A stretch of DNA of 5,053 bases from Chlamydiota bacterium (GTDB taxonomy: Bacteria; Chlamydiota; Chlamydiia; Chlamydiales; SLFE01): assembly GCA_011065065.1 (NCBI GenBank), contig JAAKFL010000151.1, positions 1-5,053 on the forward strand, written 5' to 3'. Position numbers and translations under genes: made by a program. This document shows positions 1 through 5,008 of this stretch, piece after piece. Every line of letters starts with the position of its first letter. Position 1 is the stretch's first letter. The notes under the pieces were generated by a model, which was not told where the DNA came from, did not search any database, and saw only the letters and a program-made list of their open reading frames with translations.

Positions 1-84
1 ATCCCATTCCGAACTCAGAAGTCAAGACTTCCATCGCTGATGGTACTGCACGCAAGAGTGTGGAAGAGTAGGTCGTCGCCAGAT
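1..84 (+). rRNA. rrf: 5S ribosomal RNA, 3' part (5' end outside window)
   Basis: The stretch opens with the near-universal 5S core CCCATTCCGAACTCAGAAG, followed by the helix III region (GAAG...CTTC), the CCATCGCTGATGGTACTGC segment and the typical GAGTAGGTCGTCGCC helix near the 3' end. About 30-35 bases of the 5' side are missing because the window begins inside the gene. The exact 3' end is not visible; it should pair with the absent 5' strand, and I place it just before the T run that starts at 84. A 5S gene normally closes an rRNA operon, so 16S and 23S genes are expected to the left. The sequence alone does not fix the genus. Confidence 0.93.
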
Positions 85-92
85 TTTTTTTT
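84..92 (+). terminator. T tract directly after 5S rRNA, possible end of rRNA operon
   Basis: Nine consecutive T residues follow the 5S 3' end with no separate hairpin between. The terminal 5S helices could act as the stem of an intrinsic terminator, or the tract may simply lie beside the processing site. A second run of nine T at 142-150 also lacks a preceding stem. The call is weak because the usual GC-rich stem dedicated to termination is not seen. Confidence 0.35.
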
Positions 93-117
93 GAATTATA
101 AGTTATAAATTATGAAT
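90..117 (-). repeat. Degenerate heptamer array, four units (ATTYAWA type)
   Basis: Read on the minus strand from 117 to 90, the bases fall into four consecutive 7-mers: ATTCATA, ATTTATA, ACTTATA, ATTCAAA. The same 7-base period and similar words recur at 462-489 and 1086-1106 on the plus strand. The array directly abuts the 5S gene and its T tract. Function is unknown; such heptamer repeats sit in spacers and may spread by slippage or by short homologous exchange. A chance AT-rich pattern would not be expected to keep the same phase and word at three places. Confidence 0.6.
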
Positions 118-174
118 GATCAGACATTCTTAGTTTATGGCTTTTTTTTTGTTTAAATTTGTTCTGTATTAATC

Positions 175-362
175 CATAGCCCAACGGGCTAAAATTGCAA
201 CAGCCCCGGGCATCGCCCGGGGTAAGGTCGCCCCATCCATCGCAGCCTGTAAGGCTGCAAGAGGCTCTCGCTGATCTTGCAGCCTTACAGGCTGCGATGA
301 CACCAAAAACCTAACCCCGGGCGGTGCCCGGGGCTGTTGCAATGTTAGCCCGTTGGGCTATG
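175..362. repeat. 188-bp compound palindrome made of six mini-hairpins
   Basis: The outer arms 175-227 and 310-362 are inverted copies with 3 mismatches in 53 bases, and the inner arms 238-261 and 276-299 are a perfect 24-base inverted repeat. Between them lie a symmetric 10-by-10 base internal loop (228-237 and 300-309) and a 14-base apex (262-275). Each arm is itself made of small hairpins with 3-base loops: TAGCCC-AAC-GGGCTA (177-191), CCCCGGGC-ATC-GCCCGGGG (204-222) and GCAGCCT-GTA-AGGCTGC (242-258), mirrored at 279-295, 315-333 and 346-360. The GC-rich modules contrast sharply with the AT-rich flanks. The element could fold as one long cruciform or as six separate hairpins. I read it as a REP-like or MITE-like dispersed palindromic element. 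No transposase gene and no clear target-site duplication are visible, and no T tract follows, so terminator function is not supported. Confidence 0.9.
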
Positions 363-429
363 AAAATGATAGCGAAACTTAAAATGGATGTGTATGGACT
401 GAATAGGTCTTGATGTTTTGTAATTTGTT

Positions 430-458
430 TTGACTTTATTATTGTAGTCAGGTGAAAT
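430..458 (+). promoter_or_regulatory. Candidate sigma-70 promoter for the F-box-like gene
   Basis: A -35 box TTGACT (430-435, five of six consensus bases) is separated by 17 bases from a -10-like TGAAAT (453-458, four of six). This predicts a start near 465 and a leader of about 40 bases that would contain the heptamer array at 462-489 and the G-rich ribosome site. A better -10 word, TAAAAT (465-470), has only a poor -35 match at the right distance (TTGTAG, 442-447). The region is AT-rich, so false matches are likely. Confidence 0.4.
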
Positions 459-461
459 GTA

Positions 462-489
462 ATTTAAAATTTATCATTCAGAATTTAAA
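462..489 (+). repeat. Degenerate heptamer array, four units, upstream of the F-box-like gene
   Basis: Four adjoining 7-mers read ATTTAAA, ATTTATC, ATTCAGA, ATTTAAA. The segment 469-487 matches 1086-1104, on the other side of the F-box-like gene, at 17 of 19 positions, with both differences T/C changes. The array ends 15 bases before the start codon and just before the GGGGG ribosome-site candidate (493-497), so it would sit in the 5' leader if the proposed promoter is right. Confidence 0.6.
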
Positions 490-504
490 AACGGGGGAAA
501 TTCA

Positions 505-1062
505 ATGGATATGTCAGTATCACCTTTTCTAGAGGTCAATGAAGATATTTTTTTTCAAATCTCAAAAAACTTACATGTTGTAGATGTGCGAACTCTTAGT
601 GCGGTTTGCCGAAGTTTTCACGTCCTTATCTCTCTTTCTCCACGCCATTGTTACGGAGACACCGAATCAAATCGGCAGTTTCTTGCGCAAAAATTGTTTA
701 GTTTAACTGCTGATACTTTAGCGGAAACCAAAACGAAAGCCGCTCAACAAATGAAAGATGCATTGAGTCAACAAAGCGAAATGTTTCGTTCAGAGGAACT
801 TTTTCAAAATGTGGATAAATTGATCAATGAAACCAGTGATGATTTGCAAGTTCAAATAAGAAATGTATTTGAAACAGAATTTTCAGTTTACGAACTCGTG
901 AAAACATTGGAATTTCAAATGAGTGAGGTTGGGAAAAAACAAATAGCCATGGTCTCTAAAATCGCAGAATTAACAGAACACTGGCTGAAGTCCTTTGTGA
1001 GTGAAAAAGTGCCTAGAATGCTTATGGAGTATGCTACAACACACCTTTTTAATATGAGTTAA
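505..1062 (+). CDS. F-box-like domain protein, putative host-directed effector
   Basis: The 185-residue protein has an N-terminal segment (about residues 10-43) with the F-box pattern: acidic start, two amphipathic helices, then Leu-Ser-Ala-Val-Cys-Arg-Ser-Phe and Leu-Ile-Ser, as in eukaryotic F-boxes that bind Skp1. Residues about 60-165 are rich in Glu, Lys and Gln with heptad-like hydrophobics and are probably helical or coiled coil. No substrate-binding repeat, signal peptide or membrane segment is seen, so it is shorter than a typical F-box adaptor that carries LRR or ankyrin repeats. The start at 505 has a G-rich site (493-497) 7 bases upstream; an in-frame ATG at 511 is a weaker alternative. 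The gene ends in tandem TAA TAA codons. F-box proteins are known in amoeba-associated chlamydiae and Legionella, where they can recruit host SCF ubiquitin ligase. That role here is inferred from one short, degenerate domain. It converges on the reductase gene, with 44 bases between. Confidence 0.8.
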   Translation: MDMSVSPFLEVNEDIFFQISKNLHVVDVRTLSAVCRSFHVLISLSPRHCYGDTESNRQFLAQKLFSLTADTLAETKTKAAQQMKDALSQQSEMFRSEELFQNVDKLINETSDDLQVQIRNVFETEFSVYELVKTLEFQMSEVGKKQIAMVSKIAELTEHWLKSFVSEKVPRMLMEYATTHLFNMS

Positions 1063-1064
1063 TA

Positions 1065-1090
1065 ACCAAAGTTTGGTGAATCGAGATTCA
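1065..1090. repeat. Two adjoining short inverted repeats between convergent genes
   Basis: ACCAAA-G-TTTGGT (1065-1077) and TGAATC-GA-GATTCA (1077-1090) are perfect but tightly looped palindromes in the 44-base gap between convergent stop codons. The loops are too short for stable hairpins as drawn, and neither is followed by a T tract on either strand. They could be weak bidirectional termination signals or protein sites; the sequence does not decide. Confidence 0.4.
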
Positions 1091-1106
1091 TCATTCAGAA
1101 TTCAGA
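1086..1106 (+). repeat. Heptamer array, three units, downstream of the F-box-like gene
   Basis: Three 7-mers read ATTCATC, ATTCAGA, ATTCAGA, the last two being identical. The array fills the space up to the reductase stop codon, which begins at 1107. With the array at 462-489 it brackets the F-box-like gene in direct orientation. Confidence 0.6.
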
Positions 1107-1772
1107 TTACCAAGGCATTTCGCGTCCGTCGTAATGAACGAATTTCCCTGTGGTTTCTAATTTTAATTTGTCAATTTCTTGCAGAAGTCCCGCAATCGAC
1201 TCTTCTGGCAAAATGCGACCAGCATTATTGGTCATATCCGTTCTGACTGATCCAGGACTTAGAATAATCACCGAAATGCCCCGATCTTTTAGGTCATGAG
1301 CTAATGACTTTCCCGCGATGTTCATAGCAGCTTTTGACATACGATATCCATAACGACCACCCGATGTGTTGTCCCCAATAGATCCCATGAGACTGGTAAT
1401 CATGGCGATTTTGGATCCTTCACCTAAGTAAGGCAAAATGGCTCTCGTAACATGAAGAGGACCGACAGCATTGACCTCAAATTGTTTCATGAGTGATTCT
1501 GTGTTAAAGTCCTCGAGGTCTCCTCGCTCCAAGATACCGGCGTTGTTGATCAATAGATCAATGCGGCGAGGTGGTAATTTGTCAACCAATTCTTGTAAGG
1601 ATTGTGGTTGGGTGACGTCGATATTTTCAAAGACTTCCACGCCTAAAGTCCATAATTCTGGACTGGCCGTCCGGCATAAAGCAATGACGTCATATCCCTG
1701 AGCTTTTAATTGTTTGCAAAATTCTAGGCCGATGCCGCGATTGGCTCCGGTCACAACAGCTGTTCCTTTCAT
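1107..1772 (-). CDS. Short-chain dehydrogenase/reductase, C-factor-like
   Basis: The 221-residue protein is a classical SDR enzyme: a Rossmann-fold cytoplasmic oxidoreductase using NAD(P)(H) on an unidentified carbonyl or alcohol. Visible motifs are the cofactor loop TGANRGIG (residues 8-15), Asp52 in the adenine-contact position, NNAG (76-79), Asn101, catalytic Ser127, and the Tyr143-x-x-x-Lys147 pair, followed by SPGSVRTDM (172-180). Arg34 after the second strand hints at NADP(H) preference. The ending DGREMPW resembles the conserved tail of the C-factor/CsgA-like group, so the protein looks complete despite being slightly short. The start is well supported: ATG with GGAG 8 bases upstream. 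The gene lies 32 bases downstream of the BTB-LRR gene on the same strand, with no terminator seen between, so co-transcription is likely. The ribosome site lies in a small hairpin that may couple its translation to the upstream gene. The substrate cannot be told from the sequence. Confidence 0.93.
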   Translation of the reverse strand: MKGTAVVTGANRGIGLEFCKQLKAQGYDVIALCRTASPELWTLGVEVFENIDVTQPQSLQELVDKLPPRRIDLLINNAGILERGDLEDFNTESLMKQFEVNAVGPLHVTRAILPYLGEGSKIAMITSLMGSIGDNTSGGRYGYRMSKAAMNIAGKSLAHDLKDRGISVIILSPGSVRTDMTNNAGRILPEESIAGLLQEIDKLKLETTGKFVHYDGREMPW

Positions 1773-1780
1773 GATGTATT

Positions 1781-1796
1781 CTCCGTTTCGGCGGAG
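1781..1796 (-). promoter_or_regulatory. Ribosome site of the reductase inside a small hairpin
   Basis: On the minus strand CTCCG, a 6-base loop CCGAAA and CGGAG form a 5-bp stem. The right arm holds the Shine-Dalgarno GGAG (1781-1784), 8 bases from the ATG. The stop codon of the BTB-LRR gene (1805-1807) lies only 8 bases before the stem, so a terminating ribosome would overlap and open it. This arrangement suggests translational coupling. A 5-bp stem is only moderately stable. Confidence 0.45.
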
Positions 1797-1804
1797 TTCG
1801 TTGG

Positions 1805-3988
1805 CTAACAGACAACGCAGCCCCCTCCTTCTTTTTTTTCTCCAGTGAGGATTCTTTTAACGCCCTTCAATTGAGAAAGCATTGTTCTTGAAAGTTTACA
1901 ATCTCTGAGGTCAACCACATGGAGATGTGTGTTGGATTCCAAAGCAGAGACGATCGCTTCTGCTCCCTCATCTCCAATGGGATTACCATTTAAACTGAGA
2001 TAGGTCAAAGGAGGGTTTTTGGCTATAAGTGCTGCAAAACTGTTGGCGCCTTCGGGACCTATGTCGTTAAGGTTTAAATGAAGAGCTCTCATTATGGGAT
2101 TTGACTCAAGAGCCTCTGCAAATGCGACTGTTCCTCTGTCACCAATCCGATTCCCTCTGAGATTGAGTTGATTGAGACTTCTGTTCATCAGAAAAATGGA
2201 GGCTAGTCGTTCAGCATCATCTGCATTGATTTTGCAGTTAGCAAGGAGTAATGTTTTGAGTCCTTTGTTTTTTTTGAGGGCTTCAGAGAGGATTGAGATG
2301 CTTTCAGATCCAAGTTGATTATAATTGAAACTTAAGAATTCTAATGTTTGATTTGAAAAAAGTGACTCGAGGATTATGGCACAAGTTTTATCTTCAAGAT
2401 GGTTATCATCTAATCGGATTTCAATCAATGACTGATTTTTGGCTAAAGCGTCGGATAAAGCTCGGGGACCCACAGTGTATAAAATCTCGGTGATTTCAGA
2501 ACAGGCTTCTTCGTAATACTCTTCTGTTAACGGAAGTGTTTTTGTCCTATCGCCGTTGAGTTGACAATCTAAAGCTCTTGCTTCCCATAGAAGGTTCACA
2601 ACGGCTTGTTTCTTTTCCAAACTTAAGCATTCGTTATGAATGGGTATAAAAAGAAATGTCTGGTTTAGGTTCAATTTTTGAATCGATGGATGATCACCTA
2701 TTTGCTCCAGCATTGAAATGATGGCAGCAAATGACAGATCATTTTTGGATAGATCGACTTCCTTCAATTTCTGATTCTGGATTAGGGCACGAGTGAGATT
2801 GACTCCAACATCAGGTCGGATTCCTTTACCTGCAAAATTGACAGTTTTAATCGTATCATTATGAGCAATGGCCTCAGCAAGGATCGAAACGTCTGTTGGA
2901 TTCATACGGTTGCTCTTATCCGAAAAGTCGATTCCCGTGACAAGGGCGTTTGCTTTTATGATGTCCGCAATCGTTTCATACTCATCGCTGATATTGTGGA
3001 ATTTTAATGCAAGAGGTGTTTTAAACCAGGGATTTTGATCGTGAAAGATGGGGGATTTTTGAATAAGCCCCCAAAGGGGCAAAATAACTTCTTTTTTTAC
3101 AATGATCTGTATTTTTGCCTTATTAACTGCGACAAAGTCAAGCAGTTCAGACCAGTGGTTGTATCCTTCGATCATTGATTCTGGGACGCTCATCTGATGG
3201 GCTTTTAGTAAACAGATCATTTGTATGTTTGCAAATTTATGTTCACAGGCCCAAAACCAGAGTGATTCGAGTTCATCCAGAGTCAGGTCGTTTTCTTGTA
3301 TGAACTGACAACAATAATCAGCTAACCGCCGATTGTAATAAGTGATGGCTTTTTCTAATCTGTCTTCGAGATTGATTTTGTTAGTGGTTCTGATCCACCA
3401 AGAAATACACTGGTCCATCAAACTTGGACTTTCTGAATAGAATGCTAACTCCATCAGCCCTTCAACATTTGAGTCATTGACGTCAAATTTTTTTTGAGTG
3501 AGATAACATAAAAATGACTCGATGATTTCGTTTTGATTTGGGTAATCTTTGACAAACTCTAAACAACTTGTAATGTCAATTGTTTTCAGTTCTTCATCTT
3601 CAAGATCTGTTGCCTGATGCTCAAGTACTGTACAGTATTGAGATAATAATTTCTTTGGGATGATATACTCTTTTGCAAGACCATCGGCTTGGAGCTTATA
3701 TAATGTTTCTCCTCCCAATTCAAAAATTTTAGGTGCAGTTTCGCAGAGGGCTTGATAGAATTCTCGTATCACAGGATTCTTTTCTAGATTCACTGTCTCA
3801 AATATTTCTGCAAATCGTCTTGCCATTTCCTTGCGAAACTCTTCAGGAGGTTTTTCTTGGATTTTATTAAAACAATCATCAAAAATTTGGGTCAATTTTT
3901 CTGCAACTATAGGATCATATTTGTGAATATAAGATATATATGTGGCCAATTGTTGTTCAATAATACTTCTGTCTATTGTTGGTTCCAT
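1805..3988 (-). CDS. BTB-like/leucine-rich-repeat protein with C-terminal CaaX box, putative effector
   Basis: The 727-residue protein has three parts. Residues 1-90 are helical and unrecognised. Residues about 95-200 follow the BTB/POZ pattern (IPKKLLSQYCTVL, then IDITSC, then the FLCYLTQKKFDVNDSNVEGLMELA helix pair and SLMDQC), and residues 201-300 look like a BACK-type helical extension. Residues about 346-700 hold eleven ribonuclease-inhibitor-type LRRs with cores LxxLxLxxNxI/L. Repeats 2-4 and 5-11 are spaced at exactly 28 residues, and about 57 extra residues sit between repeats 4 and 5. The tail after the last repeat is charged, then GGG, then the terminal tetrapeptide Cys724-Val-Val-Cys727, a CaaX prenylation motif. 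No signal peptide or membrane segment is seen. BTB proteins serve as Cul3 ligase adaptors in eukaryotes, and such domains are expanded in amoeba-associated chlamydiae. Host delivery and prenylation here are inferred. The start has GGAG (3996-3999) 7 bases upstream and a good promoter. The LRR call is firm; the BTB call is by pattern only. Confidence 0.9.
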   Translation of the reverse strand: MEPTIDRSIIEQQLATYISYIHKYDPIVAEKLTQIFDDCFNKIQEKPPEEFRKEMARRFAEIFETVNLEKNPVIREFYQALCETAPKIFELGGETLYKLQADGLAKEYIIPKKLLSQYCTVLEHQATDLEDEELKTIDITSCLEFVKDYPNQNEIIESFLCYLTQKKFDVNDSNVEGLMELAFYSESPSLMDQCISWWIRTTNKINLEDRLEKAITYYNRRLADYCCQFIQENDLTLDELESLWFWACEHKFANIQMICLLKAHQMSVPESMIEGYNHWSELLDFVAVNKAKIQIIVKKEVILPLWGLIQKSPIFHDQNPWFKTPLALKFHNISDEYETIADIIKANALVTGIDFSDKSNRMNPTDVSILAEAIAHNDTIKTVNFAGKGIRPDVGVNLTRALIQNQKLKEVDLSKNDLSFAAIISMLEQIGDHPSIQKLNLNQTFLFIPIHNECLSLEKKQAVVNLLWEARALDCQLNGDRTKTLPLTEEYYEEACSEITEILYTVGPRALSDALAKNQSLIEIRLDDNHLEDKTCAIILESLFSNQTLEFLSFNYNQLGSESISILSEALKKNKGLKTLLLANCKINADDAERLASIFLMNRSLNQLNLRGNRIGDRGTVAFAEALESNPIMRALHLNLNDIGPEGANSFAALIAKNPPLTYLSLNGNPIGDEGAEAIVSALESNTHLHVVDLRDCKLSRTMLSQLKGVKRILTGEKKEGGGCVVC
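1832..1839 (-). other. A8 homopolymer tract just before the CaaX tail
   Basis: Eight consecutive A on the coding (minus) strand encode the end of a Glu plus two Lys codons, seven codons before the final Cys-Val-Val-Cys. In the zero frame it reads as a slippery A-AAA-AAA followed by G. A gain of one A, or a -1 ribosomal shift, would remove the CaaX box and read without a stop through the 32-base gap in frame with the reductase ATG. It could instead be a plain lysine-coding run. Confidence 0.4.
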
Positions 3989-4027
3989 AGTGATACTCCA
4001 TAGAATTAGGAATGATAAGGATATGCT

Positions 4028-4056
4028 ATTATATCATATTGACACGACTTTGTACA
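4028..4056 (-). promoter_or_regulatory. Sigma-70-type promoter for the BTB-LRR gene and reductase
   Basis: On the minus strand a perfect -10 TATAAT (4028-4033) lies 17 bases after TGTACA (4051-4056, four of six -35 consensus bases). With an 18-base spacer the alternative -35 is TTGTAC (4052-4057). The predicted start is near 4021, giving a leader of about 32 bases with GGAG at 3996-3999. The inverted repeat GATAT-6-ATATC (4020-4035) overlaps the -10 box and could be an operator, but it is AT-rich and may be chance. This places an independent promoter in the 72-base gap after the upstream gene. Confidence 0.6.
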
Positions 4057-4060
4057 ATTA

Positions 4061-4858
4061 TTACCAGAGACAACAAAAATAACCGACATAGGTAGTTTTT
4101 TCGGCAGCTATAATCATTTCTTGAATGAATTGAAAAACTTCTCTTTCTTCTCGAAATATCGCCAATACTAAAGGCATGAGATGTTCTTTCAATTTGACAT
4201 ATAATTCGCGAAGCTCTTCTGAATCGGTGACTCCAGATTGCTTAATCACAATAATCTTTTCACAACAAAATGTGATTTCTTTAAAAAGCTCTAATCGCTC
4301 TGCTGTATTGAGAGCATTTTGCAAGCTCGCTTCAGCTTCAACGGTGAGGCTGGGGTAAATTTTTCTGGCTGCCTCAATCATGAGTATGATATTTGGAGGA
4401 AGATAAGCTTGTGACATTAAGACTTTCATGAGCTGATCAATTTCCTCTGGATATTTTTCAATGGCTTGATAGAGTTTACGAGAAAGCTCTTGATGGACTA
4501 ATGAAAGTTCTCTGAATAAAGAGTGATTAAAATCGACCTCTTCTGCGACCCATTTTTTTGAATCATCTCGTATTCTGATGCAGGTATCGATAAATTTGAT
4601 AACACATTGAAAGATTCTGTCGTCTTTGCAGGCGAGAATAAGTTTTATGGGAACGGTTCTCAGGTCGGGAAGGAGTTTCCTGATTTTGTACGTGACGACT
4701 TCGCTTTTTAAGACATTGTTCTTCTTCTGGAGTTTATAGAATTCCATATGGCTTCGAAAAACTCGATTGAGGGTTTCTTCGAGCTCTTTCGGGATTTTAA
4801 GCTCATGAGATTCCGAATAAGCTTTAATCTCAACATCTTTATCTGGAGGTATATACAT
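4061..4858 (-). CDS. Hypothetical all-helical protein with cysteine-rich C-terminus
   Basis: I do not recognise a family for this 265-residue protein. It is rich in Glu, Lys, Leu and Ile with amphipathic stretches throughout (for example residues 22-60, 112-150 and 210-250), which predicts an almost entirely helical, soluble fold. No signal peptide or clear membrane segment is seen. It has seven cysteines: 77, 85, 93, the pair 198-199 and the pair 262-263. It ends Gly-Tyr-Phe-Cys-Cys-Leu-Trp, so Cys262 is at the -4 position, like a CaaX box, but Trp is a poor last residue for prenylation. The start is the only reasonable ATG: the next Met is residue 38, and a weak GAG lies 6 bases upstream. 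It is on the same strand as and 72 bases upstream of the BTB-LRR gene, which has its own promoter, so a shared transcript is possible but not required. Context suggests a lineage-specific protein, perhaps an effector or partner; this is inference. Confidence 0.75.
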   Translation of the reverse strand: MYIPPDKDVEIKAYSESHELKIPKELEETLNRVFRSHMEFYKLQKKNNVLKSEVVTYKIRKLLPDLRTVPIKLILACKDDRIFQCVIKFIDTCIRIRDDSKKWVAEEVDFNHSLFRELSLVHQELSRKLYQAIEKYPEEIDQLMKVLMSQAYLPPNIILMIEAARKIYPSLTVEAEASLQNALNTAERLELFKEITFCCEKIIVIKQSGVTDSEELRELYVKLKEHLMPLVLAIFREEREVFQFIQEMIIAAEKTTYVGYFCCLW

Positions 4859-5008
4859 AATTTACTCAATAATGCAGAACGATTTTCCCTTCAAGGCTTA
4901 TTGTTCGACGGAGATATTTTTTCACCACCGAGACACAGACTCGACTTTCGCATTTTTCATGTAAGTAGCGATATGTTTATTTTGGTGTAAATGGCTTATA
5001 AATTTAAC

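Noticed and set aside
142..150. Run of nine T as a terminator
   Set aside because: No stem-forming sequence precedes it; it sits between the heptamer array and the palindrome.
175..362. Possible CRISPR array or intrinsic terminator
   Set aside because: The repeats are inverted and of three different kinds rather than direct and regularly spaced, and no T tract follows the stems on either strand.
1471..1701. Open frame of 76 codons on the plus strand
   Set aside because: It lies wholly antisense to the reductase, whose catalytic motifs are intact; the plus-strand peptide has no recognisable pattern.
1824..1829. Perfect AGGAGG on the minus strand near the end of the BTB-LRR gene
   Set aside because: It lies about 51 bases from the reductase ATG, too far to serve it, and no sensible start codon and frame follow; it encodes part of the glycine linker.
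4176..4358. Open frame of 60 codons on the plus strand
   Set aside because: It is antisense to the helical orphan gene; Ser-rich low-information peptide typical of a shadow frame.
4867..4896. TTGAAG, 17 bases, TATTGA on the minus strand as promoter of the orphan gene
   Set aside because: The -10 match is poor and it would start transcription within a few bases of the ATG, leaving no ribosome site.
4748..4990. Open frame of 80 codons on the plus strand
   Set aside because: It overlaps the start of the orphan gene in antisense, has no ribosome site and no domain; a chance frame running through the AT-rich spacer.
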